A DNA stretch of 64,000 nt. Origin: Cladocopium goreaui. Its lineage: Eukaryota > Sar > Dinophyceae > Suessiales > Symbiodiniaceae. Location: assembly GCA_947184155.2 (NCBI GenBank), contig CAMXCT020001101.1, forward strand, positions 295,001 through 359,000, given 5' to 3'. The translations under genes and the position numbers were made by a program. This document shows, one piece after another, positions 1 through 10,717 of the stretch. Position 1 is the stretch's first letter. Each line of letters begins with the position of its first letter. The notes below the pieces were generated by a model. The model did no database searches, had not been told where the DNA came from, and saw only the letters and a list, made by a program, of their open reading frames with translations.

Positions 1-97
1 ATATATATATACATAGTGAAATTGAAATATATATATATATACATAATTCACAATTATTTACAGTATATAACAGCATGTGTTCCTCCTTTTTGAACAG

Positions 98-250
98 ATG
101 TCCCCAACTTTGGGAATTGCGTCCCCATCTGCAGGCGTCCCTATCCCACCTTCCAGTGGTGCTGGAGGCAAACAATGGGTTGCTGGTGCCGTAGAACTCA
201 CCATCCTGTTGGATGAAACATCGAATTTAAGTTATACCAGTTACCCTCTG
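98..250 (+). CDS. Coding exon, unrecognised protein
   Basis: An open frame of 51 codons (ATGTCCCCA...TACCCTCTG) follows a strong acceptor with a pyrimidine run (TTCCTCCTTTTTGAACAG). It reads as a Ser/Pro/Gly-rich stretch and then VAGAVELTILLDETSNLSYT. It ends in phase 0 at the donor CTG|GTGAAC carried by the inverted-repeat element at 242-345. If the element is spliced out, two codons and a stop follow (Arg-Val-stop), so the element would supply the C-terminus. The ATG may be internal because an acceptor precedes it directly. Function unknown. Confidence 0.5.
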
Positions 251-345
251 GTGAACTAACATAGCAATGGAAAATCCCCATTTTTAATGGGAAAATCCAC
301 TATAAATGGTGATTTTCCATTGCTATGTTAGTTCACCAGAGGGTA
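242..345. mobile_element. Family A inverted-repeat element, copy 1 (introner-like)
   Basis: A 104-bp, almost perfect inverted repeat starting TACCCTCTGGTGAACTAAC and ending in the complement. It contains CTG|GTGAAC on the left and TTCACCAG|AGG on the right, which give an 89-bp GT-AG intron at 251-339. It lies at the end of the open frame at 98-250. Confidence 0.8.
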
Positions 346-636
346 TAGCCTTCTATAAATATAGTGATATCTTATGATAGTGTATGATTGTTTTTTATTT
401 ATAGTGTAATATTCTGAAATGGTGATTATATGTGATTATTATAATTATAACAGAAACCAATCGGCCAGTCATTCGGTCCTAGTTCGCTCATGTTCCCCCC
501 AGTTTGAGGCTGGTGGCGCTATAATGCCCTGTGGGGTCAAAACCATAATTATGATATGTTACTATAATTAGTTTCTAGATTTAATAGTTTGGATGATAAT
601 CATGGATCCAAACTGTTTTTACTTCTTGGCACTAAA
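346..636. other. AT-rich spacer, nothing called
   Basis: Mostly A/T sequence with no convincing open frame on either strand. I see no element ends or RNA-like structure. Confidence 0.4.
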
Positions 637-770
637 TCATACTAAATCTGTGACTCGCGGCCCTTCCAAGACCCTGGAATGGGGACTATGAGACTTGATT
701 TTCGAGGGTTCCCTCACGTCAAAAGCAAAAGGATCGCGGAAAATTATTGCCCGCGGCCGAAAGCAGGCCC
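637..770 (-). CDS. Probable terminal coding exon
   Basis: The minus strand has acceptor CTTTTGCTTGTAG followed by 44 open codons (ACFRPRAIIFRDPFAF...) and a stop at 637. The exon is basic and charged. It may be the 3' exon of the gene whose exon is at 1113-1298, but I could not verify the joining. No family recognised. Confidence 0.4.
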
Positions 771-1112
771 CTACAAGCAAAAGAAAGATGATTCTCCCCA
801 AGTCTGCGTGAAATGAAAATCGATAGGGCATGATCACAGTTGCAGTACTGCCTAGCAGCAGATATTACCAGGACATCATCATGACTATCATCATGAGTGC
901 AGAAGCGTCCACTCGTTGAGACGGTAAAATGTCTGGTCCTAAACATATGTCCCAAATGGAAGCATTCAAGAGCTTCTTGCTAGAATTCTGAAGTGGCTGG
1001 TGAAACTTATATGTAACCACACCCAAAAAAGAACAATGGAAAACGATGGAAAACGATGGAAAACGGTCAACACGTATACATATACCCACATGTAAACAAA
1101 CATATACCACAC

Positions 1113-1298
1113 CCATTTCCATTTCAAAGAAGGAACTCATCGTCCAAAACCTTCTGTTCTTCTGGGTTACTTCTTTTCTCAGGAGTGTTAGCCTTGACGA
1201 AAATTGAACCATATCATCGGTGAAGTGGGTTGTGTTTCCCGGTGGGTCAATCGAGACTAAAGTGGATTTCAGCAAACCAACACCATCCCCTTCCCTTG
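1113..1298 (-). CDS. Internal coding exon
   Basis: On the minus strand this runs from acceptor CCATCAG to donor GAAATGG|GTGTGG, 186 bp. It reads REGDGVGLLKSTLVSIDP and later RLTLLRKEVTQKNRRFWTM. Just upstream (about 1325-1372, minus) a short open piece PGIEEHLPQEMQF follows TTTTCAG and may be the preceding exon. The start of the exon at 7025-7160 also reads EGDGVGVL, so the two may share a motif. Function unknown. Confidence 0.5.
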
Positions 1299-1427
1299 CT
1301 GATGGCTGACCTTAGCTATATCACGAATTGCATTTCTTGTGGAAGATGTTCTTCAATTCCCGGCTGAAAATCTGGATTCATCTGAGGTGAATCACTCAGC
1401 TAAAAAGTTCGGACATTTGGAAATACT

Positions 1428-1530
1428 TACCCTCTGGTAAACTAACATAGCTATGGAAAATCACTAGTTTTATGGGTAAATCCACTACAAATGGCAATTT
1501 TCAATAGCTATGTTAATTTACCAGAGGGTA
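1428..1530. mobile_element. Family A element, copy 2
   Basis: A 103-bp inverted repeat, TACCCTCTGGTAAAC at the left and its complement at the right. Read on the minus strand it gives an 88-bp GT-AG intron at 1434-1521, directly after a phase-0 open stretch ending MMEIGLGYPL. Confidence 0.8.
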
Positions 1531-1573
1531 CCCCAATCCAATTTCCATCATTCCAGCATTCCCGAAGGCGACC
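1523..1573 (-). CDS. Small coding exon ending at a family A donor
   Basis: On the minus strand, acceptor CGGCCTCAG is followed by 17 codons (VAFGNAGMMEIGLGYPL) in phase 0 up to CTG|GTAAAT inside the element at 1428-1530. After the element's acceptor the frame continues as RVSISKCPNFLAE and stops. Short, so uncertain. Confidence 0.4.
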
Positions 1574-1984
1574 TGAGGCCGTGATCAAATTTCAACCAGA
1601 AAAAATCCACATGTTATCCCATTACATCCGCATGAATGTGGGTAAAACAATAATAGACCACCCCATGCTTGATGGTTTCAATCCCACCCATAAAAATGGT
1701 GATGACTTGGGGATGGTGCGTTTATGGCATTGTTTAACCACATTAACCATGAACCATTCACAACCATAGTTAATGGGATTACTAACCATAGTTATAGCTT
1801 TATAACCATAGTTAAACAACTATATAGATGGTTACTGGTTATAAAGTTATAACTATATGGTTGCTAACCATAGTTAATGATGGTTTCCCTGGGACTACTA
1901 ACCCATGGTTCCCCATCATTTTGGATGGTGAAATCCATTCAGAAATCCCCATCGGCCCAGAAGGTCCAGTTTTGACGGAGCACC

Positions 1985-2075
1985 TTAGGTCGGCAGGAGC
2001 CATCGAGTTGATGCTCGGAGCAGTAGCGCTTCCAAATCCTTGCGACGGATGGTGAAATAAGCACGGGCAAGGGAG
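1985..2075 (-). CDS. Terminal coding exon
   Basis: On the minus strand, acceptor CCATCTCCCAG leads into an open frame with high-GC third positions, SLARAYFTIRRKDLEALLLR, and a stop at 1985. An overlapping plus-strand frame is also open, but its codon choice is poorer. No family recognised. Confidence 0.4.
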
Positions 2076-2336
2076 CTGGGAGATGGGGCCCATATAACTA
2101 TATAGTTATAATATGGCAATTCATTATTAATATTTATATATATCACAATATACGTGTGTATATATATAATATCATATCTACTTATAACTGGAAGTGCACT
2201 TCCAAGTAGACAAATGGTTGATAAAACCCTGCCAAAACAGTGATACAATATGATGAAGCCGTACTGCAATGGATGTGGGGGGCCCAGCATCCAGGGACTA
2301 CATCTGCCAACTTTGGTTGTAAGGTGCCTCCAGGTG

Positions 2337-2452
2337 CTGGTTGGTGGTTGACCTACCCCTCTGAAAAATGATGGAGTGAAAGTCAGTTGGGATGATTGTT
2401 CCATTCCCAACTGAATGGAAAAATAAACTTCATGTTCCAAACCACCAACCAG
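2337..2452. mobile_element. Family B inverted-repeat element, copy 1
   Basis: A 116-bp element bounded by CTGGTTGGTGGTT and AACCACCAACCAG. It has the internal blocks CCCTCTGAAAAATGATGGAG and TTCCCAACTGAATGGAAA shared by all complete B copies. Confidence 0.8.
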
Positions 2453-2525
2453 AACATCATTTGGCCTAGCGTTAAAATCTGAATTTGAGGTTTGTGGAAT
2501 AACCTTCAAGGGGCCCGGGCATGGT

Positions 2526-2642
2526 CTATGACCTCTGGTTCAGCACGCGGACTCGGCGCCCAGACTCGGTTGCTGCGGAACATCCCTCGTTGCCCAATTG
2601 GATGGTGATGATCTCAGCAGCTCGCTCGAATTTCAGCTTGCA
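2526..2642 (-). CDS. Terminal coding exon
   Basis: On the minus strand, acceptor GGCCTAAG is followed by 38 open codons (CKLKFERAAEIITIQLGNEG and ATESGRRVRVLNQRS) and a stop at 2526. Codon choice (GAG, ATC, GGC, CGC) is typical of the better exons here. Function unknown. Confidence 0.45.
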   Translation of the reverse strand, partial: CKLKFERAAEIITIQLGNEGCSAATESGRRVRVLNQRS

Positions 2643-2687
2643 CTTAGGCCTGCTAACTGTAGCCACAAAACAAAGCAGTACCCTGGA

Positions 2688-2893
2688 TTGCAAAAACTAC
2701 AACTTGCATCCTGGGTGGCCTACCATCCATAAAATATGCCCCTACAAAATGCATCGTTTTTTTTGAAGTACGTATGTTCTTTGGATTAAATAGACAACCC
2801 CAAGTGGCATCATACAAAAACGCAATGCATTTTGTAGGGGCTGATTTTTGCTCTGCAAACCTGGTCCCTCTTTTTTGGATATGCAAGTTGTAG
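2688..2893. repeat. Long fold-back inverted repeat
   Basis: Two nested inverted arms: CTACAACTTGCATCC with GGATATGCAAGTTGTAG, and CCCCTACAAAATGCAT with ATGCATTTTGTAGGGG. No splice-ready ends of the A/B type. Probably an old MITE of another family. Related fragments recur at 3340-3430. Confidence 0.5.
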
Positions 2894-4498
2894 CCAAGAC
2901 TGATTCCTGATAACAATGAGCTCCTGATAACAATCTAGCACCTGTCCAGAAAATAACGTGGAATAGAAGGCTCAACTTGGCCCTGGGTGTGGGGCTTTTT
3001 AAGCATTCCACAGGAATGACCCAGGAAACATTCGAACAAAAGTTCGATTGATTTTTCTTTCCAGCCCTTTTCTCTCTAGAAAATGATCAGACACAATTAT
3101 ATCATCACACAATTGGTGGACTGAAGGACCTTGTCGAAATTCCCCAGGAAAATGTGGGAACATTAACCAAGTACTGTAGGACTTTCCTATCTAGAAAATG
3201 AGGGTAACTTGAGTTACCCCTTAAAATCTTTGAAATGTCAAGGAGGATTCCTAACCTACGATTCAAAATGCAAAACCTACCATTTGCATAGTCCATCCTA
3301 TCATGTTGATAAAGTCAGCCAAAAGTTGATAAGATCAAGTCCTCTACAACTTGCACCTGGCTTTTGGCCCAGGCTCAGTTTCCTACAAAATGAGCCCATC
3401 CTACTTTGGCAAATTTTGAAACCCTACAAATAGCCTATGGGATCTCAAAAGGTAGGGAACCCAAGCAAACCATTTTTGTAGCTAACATTCGATCCCCCAT
3501 CTCAGCAGTGGTTTGCTGCGTGGATGGCTTGGTTTCTTGGGAGATTTTATTTTAGTCATCCAATGGTGTTTCATAATGGCCTTATATTGGTTTAAGCGAA
3601 ATTTGGAACTGGAGACCATGGGTAATACCATGGGTCATTCTGGGTATATAACAATTCACCCAGCTGAAACAAAGCTATTTGGGGATAGTTGCCCCTAATG
3701 ACCATGATTCCAGTGAGGGAGGAACAGTGAGGTCATCCTTTGGGATAACAATGGGAATATGACCCATGAACTATAGAAATTGAATAGACATATCTAAGGA
3801 TATCATATCAGCCATAAACCACAATTAAACATAAGACAATATAACTATATATTATATAACATTAGTTGACCAAGTTACAAAGCAACTTAGCTATTTAGCA
3901 CCTCCTTGTGGGCATAAGAAGTCATTCATTGGGATTCCTGCAGAAGTTCGCTTCAATTCTACTCCCAAGAGCAACTATCGATGGGTCTAAAAAATGAACA
4001 GCCCCAATTGAGCATGATTTAGTTGTAATAAATGTCCCAGCAATTCTGGGATTGATGCCTTTCAAGGCTGAGAAATATGAAGATTGGAGATATGATTGAT
4101 AAGTGGGGACATAAGATACATAAGACATACTTAACACAGGGATCACCAATTCGCGACTCCATGATGGTTGTAACAATCACAGCAGAAAACTGGTTGCTGG
4201 CAGCCAACCATCCAATTTGTTTCGGCCAATCTGGGGCTCGGCAAATCTCGGCTCTATACTTTTCGATGATGAGTCTGGCACATCATAAAGGCAGCATTTT
4301 CTGCATTAAAACCCCTTAAAAAAGACAATCAATGTCGAGAAGCAACGACGTAAGAGGCGATCGAGGTGATCCAATCTGTTGGTAGATGGTGTGTGGGGTG
4401 CATCAAAGCTTAGCCACTAGCCATGTCCCAAACGTAGGGAAATATGGTTTTATTCTACTGAACATATATATATATATATATTTATGATTATATATGTA
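2894..4498. other. Stretch without a supported gene
   Basis: Holds fragments of the CCTACAAA repeat (to about 3430) and a family D-like motif (CCAGTGAGGGAGGAACAGTGAGG, near 3710-3735). Two short open pieces are too weak to call: 3922-4000 minus, ending RIEANFCRNPNE, and 4190-4319 plus. Confidence 0.35.
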
Positions 4499-4684
4499 TT
4501 AAACATACATGAGATAGATATCTAAAAGATCGATTCGAATCGATTGGAATCTCACCTTCTCCCATGGGTTCTCCCATGGGTTCTCGGGCCGATGGGGCCG
4601 GATTGGCTTTCGCTCCTCCACCTTCTCCCATGGAAACACCTCCTGAATTGCCGACTGGAATGGGGAATCCCAGGGAATTGACAT
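4499..4684 (-). CDS. Possible short coding exon
   Basis: A minus-strand ATG frame of 61 codons, MSIPWDSPFQSAIQEVFPWE, with a duplicated AACCCATGGGAG unit giving ENPWENPWEKV. It could be a first exon. No acceptor lies before the ATG. No family recognised. Confidence 0.35.
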   Translation of the reverse strand: MSIPWDSPFQSAIQEVFPWEKVEERKPIRPHRPENPWENPWEKVRFQSIRIDLLDIYLMYV

Positions 4685-4712
4685 AGCCGTTGGGGAAACA
4701 AAAAGTCAGTAT

Positions 4713-4924
4713 CTGGTTGGTGGTTTCATTGGGTTGCTTTAAGGGAAAATCTACAGGAAACCATGGTTTTTACCATCAAATATAGGGCGTTCTTGTAAAT
4801 TTTCCCATCATCCAATTCTATGATGGTTGAGCCTATTTCTCTGAAACATATGAGTTGGTCAGTTGGGGTTATGACATTCCCAAATATATGGAAAAATAAA
4901 AACATGTTCCAAACCACCAACCGG
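4713..4924. mobile_element. Family B element, copy 2 (expanded)
   Basis: Left end CTGGTTGGTGGTTTC and right end AAACCACCAACCGG. At 212 bp it is about 95 bp longer than complete copies, probably through an insertion in its centre. Confidence 0.65.
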
Positions 4925-5857
4925 GTATTGTAGTCACTATCACTATATTGAATAATGGAATATTCGTATGAATGGAACAATATTCACAAAGAAATATAAA
5001 TAATGAATATGAGGTACTTAATGTGAATGGGATAATAATCACATATAATTAATTACTGCGATAATTTTCATATGAATGGGACTTCTTATAACGGACAATT
5101 GATGGGATAATCATCCCAAACGATTGTGAAATCCACCCTACAGTTCCAAGTGTCAAAGAGATTCAAGGAGTATATAGGAGACACGAAAGGTCAAACGAGG
5201 CAACTATGGAAAAGTAGAATAATCACAATAAATATTGAATTAACATGGACAATACTCACAGATACCAGAATATTTAATATGAATGGCATCATAATCACAG
5301 ATAATTATGGGATCATTCCTATGGCTGAGATAATACTCACGGATAATGTGATACAGTAATTGCAGTAATATGAGTGGGATAATAAATATACAAAATATTA
5401 GTGTTGGTGAAACAGAGAAAATCACATGATCACAAAATAATAAGGGTACAATCGGATAATTTTCCTGTAAAATATGAACGGGACATGTAAAATCATTTAA
5501 ATATACATAGTCATCATATTAGGCATCAATATCACATACATTACCAAAAATATTACGGTACCTGGATAATTTTCATGGGATAAATTTCACATGATGATTC
5601 ACCAATTTTCCAATCACCAAGGACATCATTCGTGAAGCGTTTCCATCCTGGATGCGGCCAGAAATGGGATCATCATTTTAAGGGATGGCCTGATGGGGGC
5701 CACAAAAAAGATGTATTATATACATATCTATATATATATATATATTATATATATATACGTATATATTATGATATATCCACAATGTGTAGATAGATGATGA
5801 TAGATGGATAGATAGATTCAGCATCTACTTAGTTCACTCGTAAAAAATTATGGTAAT
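4925..5857. other. AT-rich spacer
   Basis: Repeated GGGATAAT and AATATGAATGG phrases and an (AT)n run at 5715-5765. I see no credible exon. Confidence 0.4.
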
Positions 5858-5972
5858 TACCCTCTGGTTATGACTAACATAGCCATGGAAAATCACCATG
5901 CTATTAATAAGTAAACCATCTATTTCTATGGGCCATCTATACCATGGCTATGTAACAAATAACCAGAGGGTA
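5858..5972. mobile_element. Family A element, copy 3
   Basis: A 115-bp inverted repeat, TACCCTCTGGTTATGAC to ATAACCAGAGGGTA. CTG|GTTATG and AACCAG|AGG keep GT-AG potential. No flanking exon was identified. Confidence 0.75.
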
Positions 5973-7024
5973 GATGTAATTTTCGTTAGATACCCACATC
6001 AGGGATTCAGCCACCGAATCCAATAGGGCACCTCCTTCTTTGAAACCTGAGACGTTCACCTGAAAGGTCGCGGAACTTGTGCCAGATTTTCAGGGCCTAC
6101 AAAATCTACAAATATATCTTTCTATAGCAATTTGACAACAAATTCCAACAGCTTCGATTTGAGAGTATTTTTCTTATCATTTTAGTGGAATTTGACTTTA
6201 GTGGAATTTGAATAGCTTTGTATTTCTCGTATCTTAGTGGAATTTGACTTTTCTATCATTTTTGAAGTTGCTATGATGGGTAGATAAATCCCTATTCATG
6301 GACTGGATAGACTTGGAAAAACGATCCATGTTTTGATATGTTTTGATCATAGTACAGGTCAAACCTAGACCTAGGTAGATCATCTATAAAGGACAAATAT
6401 TCTGTGACCACATATGGTTATGTAAAGTGTATTCAATCAGATACATCTTTCTGAATGGCAAACTGAAGACATGATTCCACTATGATGCAGCAAGGCCAGC
6501 ATAAAAACTGAAAAAAAAATATTGAAGTTGTGTGACACTGCGCGCGCACATAGGCTTACAAGCCTTAAACTTTCCAGGCAACTTGTGATTTATAAACATG
6601 AAACGGAGTCATGTTGGGATACTTCCCCGGTCTAGACCATCATCTATGTTGATGTGAACCTGTCCCCCCAGACTGTTCTTCGTGTAGTGTAGGTCAACTC
6701 AACTATACAACGAGTCGCCAGAGACATCCAAACCTGAACCGCCGCTCATCTGGTTGGTCAAATCGGAATCTTACATCCCATTGCTGGAATAATTTTGCCA
6801 CGGCTTGCAGAAAACTCCCCCCAGGTATGTTTGCTTATTTATCAACCCCACTGACTATAATAATTATATCAGATTATACCAGTAGCTCCAGCCTTCATAT
6901 GGGGATGGGTCAAAACCTTGTACCCCTTCTGTTCACATCAAAATAGCTGGGATTTATGGATGTTTATCCCATTAAAAATGGTATTAATAGGTATTGATCC
7001 ATACCCTAGTTATCCCTAGTTCAC
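5973..7024. other. Stretch without a supported gene
   Basis: Contains three copies of a TTTAGTGGAATTTGAC phrase (6178-6252). No convincing open frame. Confidence 0.35.
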
Positions 7025-7160
7025 CGTTAGCGTCCTCTTCAACCGCCCACGCGAGACCAGTCCAGGCCTTGGGCAACACCCTTGGACCGCCCGCCACCGG
7101 CAACTTGTCGAACAAAACGCCGACACCGTCGCCTTCCTGTGGCGATTTGGCGGCGTCCAT
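7025..7160 (-). CDS. Probable first coding exon
   Basis: The minus strand has an ATG followed by 45 codons with strong GC3 (MDAAKSPQEGDGVGVLFDKL, later PRVLPKAWTGLAWAVEED). It ends at the donor AACG|GTGAAC in phase 1. No family recognised. Confidence 0.45.
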
Positions 7161-8229
7161 TGGGGGCGATTTTTTTTGCCCAGGAATGGGTGGATTTAGA
7201 ACCACAAAAAAGGTTGTAAAAATATGGAAAAAATCAAGGACTAAGGCAATAAAAGGGCGATCTACTTCAAGAATTCCTTTGAACAGATGAGAAATGATGG
7301 GAACATAATGGACAATAACACATGTGGGAACAACTACTGGGGATGATCGTCAGCGGTCTGGTATGATTTCGAATAATACATCAGGTAATTGTGAAGAAGA
7401 CAGGAGACAGGTTCAAGTGCTGATGATCACAAATGGCAAACGGGAAAATAGATAGAGAGTTAATCTGAAGTGGGTGGCAGATGGGCGAATGATGGGGTGC
7501 CTATTCTTTGGTATGCTTGTTGTCATGGCATTTGCTGCCAGTTCAAGTTATACCGTATTACTAAAAACCTACGTTGCATGCTGTGGCGAATGATCTGTGT
7601 TGGTTGACATGCCCGTTTTTTGAGTTGGATAAGTACTTCTTGGCGCTTCACCACACTTAGTCTCTGTATGTAGATTCAAACATATCAACATGACCCCTGG
7701 ACTAAGCCCACCCCCATTTTTTCCAGCAGGTATGCATGACTACTGTATGACTACTGTATGAGCCTAGTACGATAAACCGCCTGTGGCACTGTGGCACCCG
7801 TCCAGCAAACTGTGACCCGGGGTTAGCCCATGTCGCCCATGTCCTGCTTGGCAGAGCTGTCCATGGTGCAAAAGGCCCGCAATTGAGCATCAGACTGACA
7901 GGTGAATGGCGTGACCAAAAATGTCATGAATTGATAGAAGCGACTCCGCGGTTATTTTTATCAAATTGTGAAACGTGGAAATGGGAAATCTTCTGCACAA
8001 TCCTTCACATAATTATAAATTATAATTTGTATTTGCATATTTCAATCCGACCATCATCTATGTTCCATTGCATGAATATGCAACTTATACTGAGTAGTGG
8101 ACGATGATGGGTTAGAACTACTTATATCTACTTGTATATATGTTACAGTATATGTTGTATTATTTTGGGCGTTCCTCAAGAGATCTCAAAAAGTAAGACT
8201 CCAACTTGGGGCGAACAGGCTGATCTGGG
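7161..8229. other. Stretch without a firmly supported gene
   Basis: A short minus-strand start, MDSSAKQDMGDM (near 7826-7863), followed by a possible GC donor, is the only piece worth noting. Confidence 0.3.
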
Positions 8230-8327
8230 TCAGAATCCAGCCTCTTTCATTGCCGCAAACCAGGTCTTGAAGGCTTCGATGTCAACCTTATCCTCAGAAT
8301 TTCCGGAATGAATTTGGAATTGATTCT
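8230..8327 (-). CDS. C-terminal coding exon
   Basis: On the minus strand, a pyrimidine-rich acceptor (GTCTTTTTAAG) leads into QFQIHSGNSEDKVDIEAFKT and then WFAAMKEAGF and a stop at 8230. The composition is that of an acidic amphipathic C-terminus. No family recognised. Confidence 0.55.
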
Positions 8328-8659
8328 CTTAAAAAGACGTCTTTAGTTGGTTCAAAGAAACACTTGGTCCTATCACTATGCTCATATCTGTCCAATCACT
8401 CACTGTGGGTGTCGTCACCTTGGATATCCTCAAGGTGCCATAGATGATTTGGCTATGGGACAAAAGCCTACCTGGTACCATGGTGTTTATGTCTATGGAT
8501 GTTTACTATTGTTTACTTACCATCAAATGGTTGCATGGTTTTTGACAATTCTGTTATAGTCATATGTGGAAACATATAACATGATATTAACATTATATGA
8601 TAATAACAATATGTATATATATACACAATTATATGTATATCAATAGCAACAAGCATCAG

Positions 8660-8754
8660 GGCTTGTTCAACGTCCTGTTCCGAGTTGATTCTCCGGCATC
8701 AGGGGATGTTTTTGCGATGAGTGAAGGTCATCGAGCATCTGTTCCCCATAGAAG
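8660..8754 (+). CDS. Internal coding exon
   Basis: Acceptor AAGCATCAG, 31 open codons plus two bases (GLFNVLFRVDSPASGDVFAM, then SEGHRASVPHR), donor AGAAG|GTGAAT. Phase 0 in, phase 2 out. Function unknown. Confidence 0.55.
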
Positions 8755-9124
8755 GTGAATCAACCTATTGCAGCAAACTAGTATGTATGATAATTACAGG
8801 GGTTGGTAACTGTCCCATTTTGGGTCTATTGGACATCTCCTTATAGTAGCCATTATAGACCATATACCTAATGGTTGGGTGATGTTCAATGGGGACATTT
8901 AATGACCCATGAATTATGTGTATATATCTACTGTATATAAATTGATAAATCTATATATATTAGATGGTGAAATGTAGGTAAACTGTCAGCCTCGATCAGA
9001 CAAGAAAAAACCAGACTCAAAGCCCTCGTTCAACGCAATTCACCTCCATCTATCATCCCCTGTGCATCCCTATGCCCGTATTTTTTGTACATACCAGTAG
9101 ACACAGTTCTTTCCAGAATCTTAA

Positions 9125-9186
9125 TACCCTCTGGTAAACTAACATAACTATGGATAATCACCATTTTTAATGGGAAAATCCACTAC
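9125..9186. mobile_element. Family A element, left half
   Basis: TACCCTCTGGTAAACTAAC and the next 40 bases match the left half of complete copies. The right half is replaced by unrelated sequence. Confidence 0.65.
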
Positions 9187-9189
9187 ACC

Positions 9190-9990
9190 CAATCGGGAAA
9201 GTCAGTGCACCGTCTCTTTGAAACACAAATCACCATGGGACGCCGCGCATTCGGGAAGTCAGAGAAGTCAGTGCAATTTAATGTAAATTAGCATGGGACG
9301 CTGTACGCCAGCAATCATCTATTTTGTTTAATGTGCGGTGCTTTTTATGGCTCTAAAATTAGGAATCATATTGTGGACGCTGCGTCTATGCCGTCATTAT
9401 TTTAAAATATTTTGAATGATTTTGTTGAAAAACGCAATGGGACGCAAATTTCACCACAACTACAGTCAAAGTGAAGCGACCAACCAAAGATACAGGTGCA
9501 AGGACGGATGCAGTCCGAACAATGCCCGACAAGGCGAGCGTGTCAAGCACGCAGGGCTGTTGCCACCCCGATCGCCCGGCCAGTGACGACTGCTGCGTGT
9601 GCCCCCTGTGGCGCACGCAACTCGGTAGTGGAAAGGTATGAAGCAGCAACAGCAGCAGCAGGACCAGCAGAACCAGCAGCAGTAGTAGCAGTAGCAGCAG
9701 CAGCAGCAGCGACAAGACAAGACAAGGCAAGACAACTCGCGTATTTCCGGCGATACTCTGGCAATACCCCGGCGATACCCTAAAATGGAAAAAAAGAACC
9801 CCTCGCCACCAATCCCCCTCATCATTTCAACACAATCACATCTCCAAATTTCAAAAGGGCAAAACCCAACACAATCCAATTCCCAATGGAACTGACACAT
9901 TAGGTAAATTCCAAACATGCAAAAACGCAGGTAAAAGTATCAATAGTCAAAACCATGTTTTCCAAACACAAGCTGGACGCCGCACGCATC
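9190..9990. other. GC-richer region with an (AGC)n tract
   Basis: Phrases of the type ATGGGACGC recur at 9236, 9292 and 9438, and an AGC/AGCAGC microsatellite lies at 9638-9715. The frames across the tract are low-complexity Ala/Ser/Gln readings of the repeat and are not called. Confidence 0.4.
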
Positions 9991-10063
9991 GACTTCCACA
10001 ATTCTTTCCCCCCAACTAGACGCAGCAAAACATGTGAACGCATTGAGTTTCAAAGTGGAGAGT

Positions 10064-10111
10064 ATTTCTATGGTCATTTTCAATAGCTATGTTAGTCATT
10101 ACCAGAGGGTA
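10064..10111. mobile_element. Family A element, right half
   Basis: TTTCTATGGTCATTTTCAATAG to CATTACCAGAGGGTA matches only the right half. On the minus strand it still supplies a donor, CTG|GTAATG, to the exon at 10103-10306. Confidence 0.65.
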
Positions 10112-10306
10112 ATAGATGATGTCTCCACCACCCTGTCCCGGTCCCTTCAGGCGAGCATCACAGGGACGTCCTTCAGCTTCCTTCCGGGTGTTGAAATTTT
10201 CGAAGACCGTCAGCTTTCGTTCGAAGTTCGCCTGCAACTTGGCCTCATCCTGGGTCGTGCCGTGCACACAAAACCGATACGGATGGCCACCATGAAAGAA
10301 TGAGGC
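10103..10306 (-). CDS. Internal coding exon abutting a family A end
   Basis: The minus strand runs from acceptor ATTGAAG to donor TACCCTCTG|GTAATG: 68 codons, phase 0 to phase 0. It reads ASFFHGGHPYRFCVHGTTQD, then EAKLQANFERKLTVFENFNT, and ends GGGDIIYYPL, whose last three residues come from the element end. The protein is basic and not recognised. Confidence 0.6.
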
Positions 10307-10394
10307 CTTCAATATGAATGGGCAGTTAAATGCGATTATTTGGAATAAGATTTTGGGACTAACTGGACTATATAACCATCACAATAAGATCTTA

Positions 10395-10717
10395 TCAACC
10401 ACGAATACTATCCTGCACATAAGTCACATACATGGAAGAAGATACCCTCTGGTAATCAAATATAGCAATGTGAAATGCCCGAACCAAATGCAAGCTTCAG
10501 TGGGAACATAATCTATAAATGGTGGATTGTTCATTGCCATGTTTAATTACCTGAGGGTAAGCATCACTATGCACCAACATGGGGAAAACAATGTTTGGAG
10601 ATGATATGTAGATATCACCAGCGTCATCGCACTGCTTTGTTTTCGCCCCGATGGAGGCACAGGATGAATTGTCATGGATGATTTTTTCCCAATCTACAAG
10701 AAGAGCCTCAAATGCTA
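10395..10717 (-). CDS. Two-exon C-terminus with an A' element as intron
   Basis: Exon 10551-10717 (minus) follows acceptor GTTTTGACCCAG. It reads AFEALLVDWEKIIHDNSSCA and later NIVFPMLVHSDAYPQ, ending in phase 0 at CAG|GTAATT. The intron 10449-10550 (102 bp) is almost exactly the element at 10443-10559. Exon 10395-10448 continues in frame as RVSSSMYVTYVQDSIRG and a stop. Agreement of phase and codon use makes this one of the better examples of an element acting as an intron. Function unknown. Confidence 0.65.
10443..10559. mobile_element. Family A' element, copy 1 (intron of the gene at 10395-10717)
   Basis: Left TIR TACCCTCTGGTAATCAAA and right TIR TTTAATTACCTGAGGGTA. Inside, GCAATGTGAAAT and GGTGGATTGTTCATTGC mark the A' subfamily (AATCAAACATGGCAATG). 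Confidence 0.75.
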
